Shown: positions 45,456-56,556, counted from the stretch's first letter. The stretch: 64,000 nucleotides of DNA from Serripes groenlandicus (GCA_031761405.1 JASEVX010000011.1:25159238-25223237); one strand, 5' to 3'. Numbers and translations are program-made. Notes: generated by a model from the sequence alone, not told the origin.

Positions 45456-45659
45456 TGATCCATTCAAGGTAGAGACTTTGTGCTAAACAAATAATTCGGA
45501 GTCAGTGCTTTTCTCCTAAGTACTGATCACGCAATGTTGAATTTAATTTTTAAAATGCATTGTGTTGCCTTCCTATGTGAAATAATACTTAGGGCTCTCT
45601 TGACCGTGGTCAGACCATTTTTCTGTATATCAAACTGTCCACTACAATTTGACATTGGT

Positions 45660-45952
45660 CAGGGCCTCTGTAGCTCAGGCGGTAGCGACGCGGGCTGTCA
45701 ATCCATGTGTTGTGTGTTCGAACCCCAGTTCGGTCAACATTCTTTCCGACGTTTGATAAAAGTTACTATGACACGCGTCATTCGTCTTCCACCAATGGGC
45801 TAACTGTTACAGTATATGTGTTAAAGCAGCCAGTTGCTTGGAAATACTGTTGTGTTGAGTATTGGTGTGAGGAAGCCAGAAAACACATGAATACGTGATA
45901 TGATTAAACACTTGTTGAAAACGGCGTTAAACCCCAATCAATCAATCTTTGA
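45660..45952 (+). mobile_element. S1 SINE, full length
   Basis: Head GGCCTCTGTAGCTCAGGCGG ... GTGTTCGAACCCCAG, body and tail AAACGGCGTTAAACCCCAAT with (AATC). An open frame crossing it is an artefact. Confidence 0.8.
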
Positions 45953-46859
45953 CATAGGTTGTACATGTAGTTATGTCCTAACGGCAGACTATACAAGTAT
46001 TCTTTCAAACAGTGTTGTTACATAGACGAGTGAGAAATGAAATAATGGTGTCAATTAGAAGGTAGCAGGTCGACGAATTGCAGCTATTATAAATAGAAAC
46101 GTGTCCTGTTTCAAAGATGGGTATTTTACACTGTATTATTTCGAACTAATAAACATCGTGCGTTTCAGTTTACAGTTATAACGGACATTTAAGCATCTGA
46201 AATTAATCCGGTGCCAGGATTCTCCTGAACTATCTATGTTTAATGTCTTAAACATTTCTTAATTGATAATAAATTATAATAACACTGTCATTTGTACAAC
46301 AGTTATATCCCAGATCTGACATCAAATTACTATATAACGAAAACCGACTCGCTGTATGATTCGTAACTTTATCACGTTTAAACGGTTCAAGCACGCTCTC
46401 TTATTTTTAACTTAATAACATTCAGAGTTTATTCAAGTTGATAGTTCGAAAAGACCCTTTAGAAAAATTATCCAAATGCCTATTCGTCGCATAGACATAC
46501 ATCAAATAGTTGAGATAAACTTTGAAATATAAACTATAATTTGATTGGATAATCACAGACAGTTTGATGTGATTTAGATTTATTTGGTCTTTGTCCTTGT
46601 ATGACTTTCTAATATGGAATGTTTAAAATGGGACATGTTTCTATATGTTGACTTGTCAATGAATTGCAAAGTATCATTTCATGAAATTCTTGTTCACAGA
46701 TACGTTATAATGCTTATATCAATATTTGCCAAACAGTAAACAGGTAGACATGAGGAAATAAAACGAGCAATATATTCACGGATTACATGACGTCATTACA
46801 AAATAGCATATCAGTTACATATATATATGCATTATGATCCCCTTCTAGTGAAATGGGGG
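45953..46859. other. No recognisable feature
   Basis: About 900 bp of AT-rich unique-looking DNA. Confidence 0.45.
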
Positions 46860-47095
46860 TCTAAACGCTTTCCCACACATAGACGATTTCTAAAGCCTAT
46901 GCAGCAGGTGACTTTTGTAAACATTGTTGCAAAAGGAGACATTAATCATTATGAGCAAAATTTTCTTTTTTCTATAATGTGTTTAACTCTATATTCAATT
47001 ATCATACTTTTATTTACACTTATGTTCCACATTTTTTTATCAATATGTTTTCAAAGTCGTCTGCTTCAGATTAAAGTATACGGGAATAAGGATAA
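46860..47095. mobile_element. P1 MITE, ends decayed
   Basis: AAACGCTTTCCCACACATAG left, CAAAGTCGTCTGCTTCAGAT right arm, hairpin remnant AATCATTATGAGCAA. Confidence 0.65.
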
Positions 47096-47144
47096 ATTCA
47101 TCTGCGTCCAGTGAAGACACTGGCGAGCTTTTGCACCCGGGCAG

Positions 47145-47320
47145 TCCTACCAGAGTCTTCCCCGTCCCAGACAATGGGCTAACAGTCTATATGGAAAAGC
47201 AGCCAGTTGCTTGTAAATGATAGTGTGTGCAATACTGGTGGGAGAAAGCCACGAAACACATGCGAAGGTGAACTGGCCGCCGTGATATGATTGAAACATT
47301 GTTGAAAACGGCGTTTAACC

Positions 47321-47352
<32 letters not shown>
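47145..47352 (+). mobile_element. S1 SINE, 5'-truncated
   Basis: CAATGGGCTAACAGTCTATA, AGCAGCCAGTTGCTTG, GGCCGCCGTGATATGATTGA and about eight AATC units. Confidence 0.75.
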
Positions 47353-47353
<1 letters not shown>

Positions 47354-47824
47354 GCCCGTCCGCATATATGGTACACACATACCGAAATACACCTTCTGAC
47401 AAACATTGTTCAATTCGTTTATACGAAACACAAACATTAACAGATACCCTGTCTATTTTAGAGGTGCTCCGTGAAAAACAAAGTTATCGTAATATTTACA
47501 ATTAATCTGCCATGGTATCCAAATTGACTGTTACGGTTAGTAGTTTCTTGACATACTTTGTAACTAACTGGCAATAAAAGTGTAAAGCTTGACCATACTG
47601 CTCGGAAGTGCATGTTGATCTGGATCTACACGGGTAGCATATTGTTTTCGCAGAGTAACGGTCATAAATACTGCTAACTTACGTAAACTGTGATCATTAT
47701 GAGGTAAAGTAGGGAATAACCTGTATCTGTGGAATACCATGACTCAGTATTGAAATAATTTTCAAAAAAACATCCACTTGTACGGACGAGCGCCTCTGCT
47801 TGTAGTAGTGGAACGCCGGGTCAT
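47353..47824. other. No recognisable feature
   Basis: No repeat family or gene recognised. Confidence 0.4.
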
Positions 47825-47898
47825 TTTTGAAAACATAGTGACAAAAGAAGAAATTGCACAGAACGTGCAATTTCTCCTTTTGCCACAATGTTTTCCAT
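47825..47898. mobile_element. P1 MITE core only
   Basis: The central hairpin of AAATTGCACAGAACGTGCAA type with ACATAGTGACAAAAGAAG and TTGCCACAATGTTTTCC arms. Both outer arms are gone. Confidence 0.65.
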
Positions 47899-47999
47899 AA
47901 AAAATACTTAAATAAATGGAAGTAATTGCTTTCCTTCATTGGCTCTCAAGCATTTGGGGGTTATCATTTCGACTGTCTCGCTTAATTTAAACATCATTT

Positions 48000-48205
48000 A
48001 TTTTACATCGATTGCGAAGCAAGCTTTCAGCTGATATTAATCACGCTCGTTGTCTACTTCCCGGAGACTTTTTAAAACCAGTACTCGAGCCGTTTGTGTG
48101 GGAAAATCCCAAGGTCAGGACCCGCTCATTACGGGACTCGAACCAGGGACCTTTGATACGAGAGGCCGACGCTCTAGCCCTGCACCACTGTCTTCAACAC
48201 GACTG
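48000..48205 (-). mobile_element. S5 SINE, full length
   Basis: Reversed body TACATCGATTGCGAAGCAAG and CCCGGAGACTTTTTAAAACC, reversed head GGACTCGAACCAGGGACC ... CCGACGCTCTAGCCCTGCAC. It shows what the parent of the 38.7 kb array looked like. Confidence 0.8.
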
Positions 48206-48499
48206 TCTCGCTTGTGACATTTTAAAAAAAAGATCAGTAGTCCTGGTAACTGAACCCAAGAAACGCCTTGATATAAACGATGTTGGAAGTGGCTTAAAAC
48301 ACTATCAATGCAAAGAAAAACAATAATTATTTTCATATGAATAATCATTCGGGTAGTTCGATAACTCGAACTTGTGCTAATTTGAAAATAACGCTTATCA
48401 CAACCAATTCACGGAACGGCTCTGACGAGAAATGAGTGCTGCTGCTGCTTCGTTTTCTTTATATGATTTCATCACTGAATTTCTTTTCATACTAAACGA

Positions 48500-48808
48500 T
48501 TGATTGATTGATTGATTGATTGATTGGGGTTTAACGCCGTTTTTAACAATTTCTCAGTCATATCACGGCGACCAGCTCACCTACTCATGTGTTTCCTGGC
48601 TTTCTCACACCAGTATTCCATACAACAATCTTCCGAAGCAACTGGCTGCTTTTCTACATAGACTTAGCCCATTGGTGGAAGACGAATGACGCATGTCGCA
48701 ATGACTTTTGTCAAACGTCGGAAAGAAAGTTGGCTGAGCCGGGATTCGAACTCACAACCCCTGGATTGACAGCCCGCGTCGTTACCGACTGAGCTACCGG
48801 GACTCGAC
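48500..48808 (-). mobile_element. S1 SINE, full length, 13-bp target duplication
   Basis: (GATT)n, reversed tail GGGGTTTAACGCCGTTTTTA, body, reversed head ending CGACTGAGCTACCGGGACTC. Perfect TCATACTAAACGA at 48487-48499 and 48809-48821. Confidence 0.93.
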
Positions 48809-48897
48809 TCATACTAAACGAACGAATGAATCGAAAGTACGAATTGGTTGCGAAGCTGAAACTACATAAATGACTTAAGCAGAAACTCGATTAACAC

Positions 48898-49148
48898 GTC
48901 AAGCCCCGGTAGCTCAGTCGGGAGCGACGCGGGCTATTAAAAGAGGGGTTGTGAGTTCGAATCCCAGCTGGTCAACATTCTTTCCAACGTTTGACAACAT
49001 TCTTCCACCAACGGGCTAACGGTCTTTGTGGAAAAGAAGCCAGTACTTTGGGAAGTATGTTGTGTTGAGTGCTCGTGTGGGACAGCCAGAAAACACATGA
49101 GTAGGTGAACTGGTCGACAGGATGCGACTAAACCATTGTTGAAAACAG
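48898..49148 (+). mobile_element. S1 SINE
   Basis: AAGCCCCGGTAGCTCAGTCG head, GTGAGTTCGAATCCCAGC, body with a deletion after TTTGACA, tail stopping at TTGAAAACAGCG. Confidence 0.75.
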
Positions 49149-49156
49149 CGAAATGT

Positions 49157-49452
49157 GAAAGATGCTGAACTCCAGATGGAGATCAAAGATTTGCAATGTT
49201 GAAACTTCTTCAAATAATGCTTAAAGTGACAACAAAGTAAATAATAAATAGTTCAAAACTATGCTGACAGTAAGTGTTGAAAAACACTCAATTGAAAGTC
49301 ATGAAACTGCACAAAACATGGCATACTGGGTACATGTATGTCTATCCGGTATAACTGAAACATACTCGATCAATATTTAGATGTTTATCGTACTGGAAAG
49401 TGACAATTATTACTTTGATTATACTATCTATAATCTGGAGTTCAGTACCTTT
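49157..49452. mobile_element. Family E element
   Basis: GAAAGATGCTGAACTCCAGA to TCTGGAGTTCAGTACCTTTA; interior in the opposite sense to E1. Confidence 0.7.
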
Positions 49453-49636
49453 ACCTTGTACCCAAATCAATCAATCAAAATAACTCGAGTGATCACTCGA
49501 TCACTTCCATAACTCGAAGTAATTAATGGGGCCTTTTCGACTCGGAGTTATCCCGAGGTCACTGCACTTCGTCTATAAAAAAGTAGATAGAACCAGCAAT
49601 GCAATTCTAGTTCCAGGTAATAACAGTTCCTGGAAT

Positions 49637-49848
49637 TTAACTCTTTCAGCGCCGAATTGTTGAAGTAGACTGTTACATGGTCAAAATCGGGCGTCTTCAT
49701 TTCTCATGTAATACAAGTTTGGACTATTTTGATATCGAAAATGCAAACAATGCTGATTTCAGGTGAGACAGCTCGTTACGAGCTGACTCACCTGAATCAG
49801 TATTGTTTGCAAAAACCTTAAAATTGCCTTTCGCGCTGTAACAGTTAA
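49637..49848. mobile_element. P2 MITE
   Basis: TTAACTCTTTCAGCGCCGAA to GCGCTGTAACAGTTAA; TTAA flanks; GACAGCTCGTTACGAGCTG core. Confidence 0.8.
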
Positions 49849-50060
49849 AGGGAGTGGGCTAGGTTCCATCCTTAAATGTATCACACAAATGAAGCCTTCA
49901 ATTTTGAGTGCACTAAATTTGACCACTGCAAATTCTATTATGCATCTCTTGTTCCAAAGTCGTTCCTAATGTATGTAAATCGTAGTGGTAACCTGTATGA
50001 ATTCCCGAACCTGATTAATTTACTGGGGTGTTCAACGATTTTCCTCTCGTGTGTTTTTTA

Positions 50061-50215
50061 TTGATTGATTGATTGATTGATTGGGGTTTAACGCCGTTTT
50101 CAACAATTTTTTTCAGTCATATCACGGCGGCCTGTTCACCTACTCATATGGTTCTTGACTTTCTCAAATAAGTACTTCATACAACATTCTTTCCAAGCAA
50201 CTGGCTTCTTTTGCA
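50061..50215 (-). mobile_element. S1 SINE, tail and part of body
   Basis: (GATT)n, GGGGTTTAACGCCGTTTTCA, TCATATCACGGCGGCC, up to CCAAGCAACTGGCTTCTTTT. Confidence 0.75.
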
Positions 50216-50389
50216 AATGTGTGTTTTTGAAATAGTGTATTACGTTATAAAAAATACCCGAAAAAAAGTTAATATGTAATATATATATATATATAGACAT
50301 ACATTATTTGATATAATACAATCAAACAAAATGTTACTGTAAAACTTGACGATATTTCTTGGAAGACATTTTCAATAGACCCTGTAGAT

Positions 50390-50621
50390 TTAACCCTTTA
50401 CCACATACAACAAATCTGCAGCAAACGACTTCGAAAATGATATTCAGAATAACGTGAACAATCTTCATAAACTCGAGTTGAATCCGCTTTAAATTGATTG
50501 AAAAACACTGTGGCAAAAGAAAAAAATGTTCTTTAGCAGCAATTTCTTCTTTTGCCACAATGTTTTCAAAAGTCGTCTACTGCAGAGACGTCAGAAAGCG
50601 TCTGTATGTTTGAATCGTTAA
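50390..50621. mobile_element. P1 MITE
   Basis: TTAACCCTTTACCACATAC to GTATGTTTGAATCGTTAA; arms CAGCAAACGACTTCGAAAA and AAGTCGTCTACTGCAGAGA. Confidence 0.75.
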
Positions 50622-50835
50622 GGATGGTTTTAGCACGTTAAGGGTTGAAGAGCATTTTTTTCAGTGAAAGGAAATTATTACGCAATCGCCTGGAATCGTG
50701 AAGAGTTAAAGTCGAATATTTGATCAATGTTGTATATCTAACGTGAATGATTTGGCAATGAGTGGGATTGTTTTAATTAAAATAATGATCAAATTGATAC
50801 CACTTGGCTCGCAAGTTTGTCTGACGCGATGATCC

Positions 50836-51063
50836 TTGAACCCTTTCCCACAAACAGATGATTGCTGATGCCCCTGAAGCTTACGCCTTTAGAAAACATT
50901 GTGGCAAAAGGAGAAATTGCTCATATTGAGCAATTTCTCCTTTTGTCACAATGTTTAACTCTATTCAATGATTAAACTTTCATTTATAGATGTTTACCAT
51001 ATTGTTAAACGAATATGTTTGAAGTCGTCTGCTGCAGATTAGATGTTTGTGGGAATGGGTTAA
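50836..51063. mobile_element. P1 MITE with intact hairpin
   Basis: TTGAACCCTTTCCCACAAAC to TTGTGGGAATGGGTTAA. The core around ATTGCTCATATTGAGCAAT, with GGCAAAAGGAGAA arms, is a nearly perfect 59-bp hairpin. Confidence 0.8.
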
Positions 51064-51075
51064 CTGCACACATGC

Positions 51076-51295
51076 TTAACTCTTTTCAGCGCCGAATTGT
51101 TTAAAGTAGACTCTTCCATGTTCAAAATCGGGCGTCTCCATTTCTCCGGCATGTAATACAATTGCTGGACTATTTTGATAATTAAAAGGCAAACAATGCT
51201 GATTTCAGGTGAGACAGCTCGTTACGAGCTGACTCGCCTGAATCAGCATTGTTTGCAAAAACCTGAATATTGCCTTTTAGCGCTAAAAGAGTTTA
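51076..51295. mobile_element. P2 MITE
   Basis: TTAACTCTTTTCAGCGCCGA to TTAGCGCTAAAAGAGTTTAA; 12 bp after a P1 copy. Confidence 0.78.
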
Positions 51296-51396
51296 AGTCA
51301 TATTGCAAGATAGTAAGGTTACGTCTGTTTGGAACTAACCAATCCACGCGTTTAACGTTAAACAGAAAACACTGGGCAGAGGACTCGATAAGAAGG

Positions 51397-51915
51397 AGTT
51401 TTTGGTTTGTTTGGTGTTTAACGCCGCTTTCAGCAATGTTTCAGTTATATCAAAGCGTTTCCTTTGTAAGTTACCAGGGTCCAATTCCACCAACATTACT
51501 TAGTGCTAAGTAATACTTAAATACTTAAAGGCATAATTCATGATTTTTGTAATATTTTGTAATACATGAAATGTGAAATAAATTTAAGTATATGACTAAA
51601 TGGACATTAATAGTTACCTTGCTGACAAATAATTCTTTTTAAGAAAGGAAATTGTTTGCCATCTTTATTAGGGAAACAAAAATGATGAAATATGCGTTTA
51701 AGTATTTAAGTATTACTTAGCACTAAGTAATATTAGGAATTGGACCCAGTACTTCTGATCCATTTATCCAGACACGAGCCAGTCAGTAGTAATGGTAACC
51801 CCGTAAACCTGAGCGCCTAGGAGGGCAGCCACTTTCACCATTCACAAGTCTTTTGTATGACCCTGTCGGGGATTGAACCCGAGGCGCACGATCTACCACT
51901 ACACCACCGCGCGGT
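51397..51915 (-). mobile_element. S3 SINE interrupted by H
   Basis: Reversed tail GGTGTTTAACGCCGCTTTCA, body resuming at AGTACTTCTGATCCATTTAT, reversed head TATGACCCTGTCGGGGATTG ... ATCTACCACTACACCACCGC. Confidence 0.8.
51478..51746. mobile_element. Family H element, nested in S3
   Basis: GGTCCAATTCCACCAACATT to TATTAGGAATTGGACC, flanked by CAG at 51475-51477 and 51747-51749. Both arms carry CTTAG.RCTAAGTAATACTTAA. Length 269 bp. Confidence 0.87.
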
Positions 51916-51929
51916 ATAAGAAGGAGTAA

Positions 51930-52085
51930 ACTCGGTTTTTCTCCCCGTAATTATATCTCTTTTGACTCAACTTAATCCTATGTTGTGGGTACTCTAATTA
52001 ATCGTCCCACACCATAGGGTTAGCGGGTCATATAATGATTTAGGTATTTGAAGTACACTTCTTATCTAGATCTCTGACTGGTTCT
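51930..52085. repeat. Family G element, reduced hairpin
   Basis: CCTATGTTGTGGGTACTC, shortened AATTAATCGTCCC, CACCATAGGGTTAGCGGGTC, then CTTATCTAGATCTCTG. Confidence 0.6.
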
Positions 52086-52139
52086 AGGTACACTTGCTGA
52101 TATATGTCAAAATGAGGTTATTTCTACATATAAGCGAAA

Positions 52140-52480
52140 AGCGAACATTTAAAATATATCGATCGGTTCATTGATTTTGATATTTTTATAGGCGTCTTCT
52201 GCAGATTTATCCTGCTTGGCCAACATTCTTTCCGACGTTTGACAAAAGTCATTGTGACCTGCGTCATTCGTCTTTCACCAATGGGCTGTTTAACTGTCTA
52301 TGTGGAAAAGCAGCCAGTTGCTTGGAAGGTATGCTGTGTTGTGTACTGGTATGGGAAAAGCAGGAAACGCATGGGTAGGTGAACTGGTCGCCGTGATATG
52401 TCTGAAAAGTTGTTGAAAACGGCGTTAAACCCTAATCAATCGATCAATCTGCAGATTTGATGGTATGTGGGAAAGGGTTA
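52140..52480. mobile_element. P1 right arm with nested S1
   Basis: P1 words GGCGTCTTCTGCAGATTT and GTATGTGGGAAAGGGTTAA surround an S1 insertion. Confidence 0.65.
52209..52447 (+). mobile_element. S1 SINE, 5'-truncated, with target duplication
   Basis: Begins in the 3' end of the tRNA head (TGCTTGGCCAACATTCTTTC), full body, tail AAACGGCGTTAAACCCTAAT. TCTGCAGATTT repeats at 52198-52208 and 52448-52458. Confidence 0.85.
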
Positions 52481-52545
52481 AACTCAAAGCGACCGTTAGT
52501 TGTATATTCCATAGCAGGAGTAAAGATGAAAGTAAGGATGTGTTT
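52481..52545. repeat. Inverted copy of 54905-54980
   Basis: AACTCAAAGCGACCGTTAGT, TGTATATTCCATAGCAGGAG and TAAAGATGAAAGTAAGGAT recur inverted about 2.4 kb away, next to a P1 terminus in both places. Confidence 0.75.
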
Positions 52546-52749
52546 TCCGGTTTCCACGCTACTTCCGATGCAACTTGCTGCCAACTCATTGAAACTATTT
52601 TTATCGCAGACGAGACGGGTTCGATCTCAAGACCCCAATAGCGTATAGCCCCTGTCGTTGCCGACCAAGCTAATGCAGCTCAACATATTTGAAAGATCAA
52701 AGGATGTAGCTTACGATGAAAATCGAGATTTTAGCTACGCAAGTTCAGT

Positions 52750-52965
52750 TCATATTAGCTGGACAGAAGCCAATGCGACAAGCGTCATTCGGCTTCCGCC
52801 AATGAAGCACCCGTTAATGTTGAAAAGCAGCTAGTTGCTTGAAAAATACTGTTGTGCTGATAACTCCTGTGGAAACGCCAGCAAATCATAGGTACGTTGA
52901 TTGACTGACCGGCGTGATATCACTGCAAAAGTGTTAAAAGCGTCGTTAAAGCCGCAACCAATAAA
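52750..52965 (+). mobile_element. S1 SINE, 5'-truncated, diverged
   Basis: GAAGCCAATGCGACAAGCGT, AAGCAGCTAGTTGCTTG, GACCGGCGTGATATCACTGC. Confidence 0.6.
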
Positions 52966-53198
52966 TGTATCAGTTCACACTCACCGAGCTCATTACCGAA
53001 TAGACAAAATAAAGAATGGACTCAATTCCAATAATGATAAAAAAAAGTAAATACTATAAACGCGATAGCAGGATGATTAATGTAATTTCCCCCAAAGCCA
53101 ATGTAAAACCCTAGAGGCAGAACATAGATAATAAGATTAAATACAACAAAGCAGTTTACACCAAATGACTCAATGCAACAAAACACCATTAACAACAA

Positions 53199-54350
53199 AT
53201 GATTCGATACCAGTGTAGCAGTATAAAAAAAATGGTTATATACCAATGTAGCAGTATAAAACAAATGGTTATATACCAATGTAGCAGTATAAAACAAATG
53301 GTTATATACCAATGTAGCAGTATAAAACAAATGACTCGATACCAATGTAGCAGTATAAAACAAATGACTCGATACCAATGTAGCAGTATAAAACACATGA
53401 CTCGATACCAATGTAGCAGTATAGAACAAATGACTCGATACCAATGTAGCAGTATAAAACAAATGACTCAATACCAATGTAGCAGTATAAAACAAATGAC
53501 TCGATACCAATGTAGCAGTATAGAACAAATGCTTCGACTACAAAACGCTACAAAACATTAACAACAGATGACCCGGCACCAATGTAGCAGTATAAAACAA
53601 ATGACTCGAGGCCAATGGAGGAATATAGAACAAATGACTCGATACCAATGTAGCAGTATAAAACAAATGATTCAATACAAAAGCAGTAAAATATAAATGA
53701 CTCAATACCCCCAAAAAGCATCTAAAACATATGACCCGATACCAATATAGCAGTATAAAACACATGTTCAGCGCAAACGGCTATATAAAACAAATTAATC
53801 AATACACAAAGCAGTATAAATCCCATTATTTGAAACCAAAAGATTAGTATGAAACAAATGTCTCAATACTTAAAAACAGCAAAAAAAAACAATTAGACAG
53901 TACCCCCAAAGCAGATCAAGAACATATGACTCATGAGCAATGTAGCAGTAAAAAACAAATGATTCAAAACAAAACGCAGCATAAAACAAATGAATAAATA
54001 CAACCACAAAAAAACTACAGTGTAAAACAAAATAGCTCAATAACAAAAGTAGCAGTATAAAACAAATGACCCAATACAAAAAAGCAGTAAAAGACAAATG
54101 ACCCAATATAAAATGCAGTAAAAAACAGATGACCCAATATAAAATGAAGTAAACAACAAATGACCCAATACAAAAAGCAGTTTGAAGCAAATGACTCAAT
54201 ACTAAAAGTTGTTAAAAGCAAATGACCCAATACAAAAATAAGCAGTATAAAAAACGACTCGATATTCCCATGAGAGCAGTACATTGCAAATGAACCAAAC
54301 CCTAAAAAGCAGTATAAAATAAATGACTCAATACGTAAAGCTCAATACCA
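53199..54350. repeat. 33-bp satellite, clean core and decayed flank
   Basis: Core 53199-53560: about 11 units of ATACCAATGTAGCAGTATAA, AACAAATGACTCG (53241 to 53274). After 53700 the units decay but ACAAATGACYCAATA and GCAGTAAAA persist to about 54350. Since 33 = 3 x 11, frames stay open on both strands, giving 11-residue repeats; probably an artefact. Confidence 0.88.
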
Positions 54351-54375
54351 AAACAGTCAATACATAACAACAATA

Positions 54376-54587
54376 TTAACTATTTCAGCGCCAAAGGTAA
54401 TATTGAGTTGTTTGCTAACAATACTGATTCAGGCGAGTCAGCTCGTAACGAGCTGTCTCACCTGATATCAGCATTGTTTCCATTTTAGTTATCAAAATAG
54501 TCCAAAATGTTATTACATCATAAATGGAGACGCCCAATTTTGAACATGGAAGAGTCTACTTTAAACAATTCGGCGCTGAAAAAGTTA
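54376..54587. mobile_element. P2 MITE
   Basis: TTAACTATTTCAGCGCCAAA to TTCGGCGCTGAAAAAGTTAA; TTAA flanks; core GTCAGCTCGTAACGAGCTG. Confidence 0.8.
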
Positions 54588-54904
54588 AAAATATCCAAGA
54601 GCTGACTCACTACACAATTCATGAATACAGTAGAATTGTTTCAAAACAACCAAAAGAGTAGCATACTTAAAGAATGGACAAACACCCCAAACAGAGTAAT
54701 ACAGACGAAATGTTGAGGGGTGAAAACAGATATCATGTTCTCCCTCCCCGAATATCGTGTCCCGTAATCAGACATGAATCGGTATGCAAGCATTAAGAAA
54801 ACACCTGTTACGCTGTTCAAAAACCGATTATTGGATTAACGTTTCGCGGTTATAAATACGGGCGGCTTATCTCGGCCCGGATTATAATCTGATAGCCCGA
54901 AATG
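54588..54904. other. No recognisable feature
   Basis: Nothing recognised. Confidence 0.4.
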
Positions 54905-54980
54905 ATAATAAATGCAAGGTGGATCCTTACTTTCATCTTTACTCCTGCTATGGGATATACAACTAACGTTCGGTTTGAGT
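54905..54980. repeat. Inverted copy of 52481-52545
   Basis: ATCCTTACTTTCATCTTTAC, CTGCTATGGGATATACAACT, AACGTTCGGTTTGAGTT; see the partner entry. Confidence 0.75.
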
Positions 54981-55193
54981 TTAGCCCTTTCCCGCAAACC
55001 ATCAAATCTGCAGAAGACGACAATGAAAATATCAAGATTAAAATATGTTAAATCTCTTTGAATAAAGGTACAGTTACTCCAAAAAGCTAAACCCATTGTG
55101 GCATTTTGAGCAATTTCTCTGTTTACCACAATGTTTTCAAAAGTCGTCTGCTGCAGCGGCGTCAGAACGCATCTGGTTGTGGGAAAGTGTTAA
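54980..55193. mobile_element. P1 MITE
   Basis: TTAGCCCTTTCCCGCAAAC to TTGTGGGAAAGTGTTAA; arms AATCTGCAGAAGACGACAA and AAGTCGTCTGCTGCAGCGG. Confidence 0.72.
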
Positions 55194-55334
55194 ACGGGCT
55201 CTTGTGCAAATTACTTATATGAGCTGCGCCAGGCATAAATCGATATATCGTTAAATTGATAATATTTCGTGTGTGAAAAGGGACATGGTTATAGTCTTAC
55301 CAGCACGATCGATGTCCATAACGTTCGACTGGGC

Positions 55335-55520
55335 TAATGCGACATCCACCAATGGGCTAAGTCTATGTGGAAAAGCAGCCAGTTGCTTGGGAAGATTGTT
55401 GTGCTGAGTACTGGTGTGAGAAAACCAGGAAATGCATGAGTAGGTGAACTGGCCGCCGTGATATAACTGAGAAATTGTTACAAAAACATCGTTAAACCTC
55501 AATCAAGCATTCAATCAATC
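55335..55520 (+). mobile_element. S1 SINE, 5'-truncated
   Basis: AATGCGACATCCACCAATGG, AGCAGCCAGTTGCTTGGG, GGCCGCCGTGATATAACTGA, AATC-rich end. Confidence 0.75.
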
Positions 55521-55577
55521 CATTGGGCTACCTTCTAACGGAGACTTGGAGATATGACTGAACTCATTCAATACCAA

Positions 55578-55933
55578 CCGCCCCGGTGCTATAGTGATAG
55601 AGCGTCCGCCTCGGATGCCGGAGGTCGCAGGTTCGATCCCCGGCCGGGTCATACCAAAGACTTTAAAAATGGTATTAACGGCTGCCCTCCTTGGTGGTCA
55701 GGGTTGCGGGGTTAGCATTACGACTAACTGATCGGTGTCAGGGTTGCGGGGTTAGCATTACGACTAACTGATCGGTGTCAGGACAAAAGGGACCAGTAGT
55801 ACTGGAAACTTACCCAGGAAACGCCGTGATATAACTGAAACATTGTTTAAAGCGGCGTACTTACCAAGGAAACGCCGTGATATAACTGAAACATTGTTGA
55901 AAGCGGCGTTAAACACAAAACAAACAAACAAAC
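55578..55933 (+). mobile_element. S3 SINE, full length with two internal duplications
   Basis: Head CGCCCCGGTGCTATAGTGAT ... GCAGGTTCGATCCCCGGCC, body. GGGTTGCGGGGTTAGCATTA is repeated 50 bp later (55710, 55745 area). The tail ACGCCGTGATATAACTGAAA is also present twice, then (ACAA)n. Best S3 reference. Confidence 0.85.
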
Positions 55934-55962
55934 ATTCAATACCATCCCTTATTACATAACCA

Positions 55963-56453
55963 TTTCCCCCTTGCAGACCCTTTCTGACACATCTACATTA
56001 GTAGACATTTGCAAACACTTTGGCAAAAGAATATATTGCTCATGGAGAGCTATTCGAGGGCTTGGCGTGAAACGGTTGTAACTAAAATTGGTAATTTTTT
56101 ACCAAGGTTAATCACCTCGCCATAAAGTCTTTATAAGCGTTAAATCATTTTTCTTGGTAAACAATGGAAATTTAGGTGCCATTGCTCGTTCTGAGCAATG
56201 GCACCTAAATTTGCATTGTTTACAAAAGGGTCAAAATTGCCCCTAAACCAGGGTTTTCAAAATAGGTTTTAAGTTACAACTGTTTCACGCCAAGCCCTCG
56301 AATTTCTCCTTTTGCTTAATTGTTTTTAACTTCTTTTTCATTCAATAATTAAACAACTTTCATTTATTATGATTTTTCATATTATCACCTAGATATTTTC
56401 GAATTCGTCTGCTGCAGATTTGTCGTATGGAGTAAAGGGTTTAAATGATGCCA
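55963..56453. mobile_element. P1 MITE interrupted by M
   Basis: ATAACCATTTCCCCCTTGCA left; right arm AATTTCTCCTTTTGC, TTCGTCTGCTGCAGATTT, GTAAAGGGTTTAA resumes after the M insertion. Confidence 0.72.
56058..56297. mobile_element. Family M MITE nested in P1
   Basis: GGGCTTGGCGTGAAACGG and inverse, flanked by TCGA at 56054-56057 and 56298-56301. Length 240 bp; core hairpin TTGCTCGTTCTGAGCAA. Confidence 0.88.
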
Positions 56454-56556
56454 AGGGTGTAAACAAAAGCTATCGGTAATTCTGGAGAAAGAAAGAGACA
56501 ACTAGAGAGCAAGAGAAACGAGAGAGAGTGTCAGATTTTTGATGAAAAAAAACTAG

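Noticed and set aside
53022..53561. Open frames with 11-residue repeats on both strands, membrane-like on the minus strand
   Set aside because: Product of a 33-bp tandem repeat (multiple of 3) with no splice or start context.
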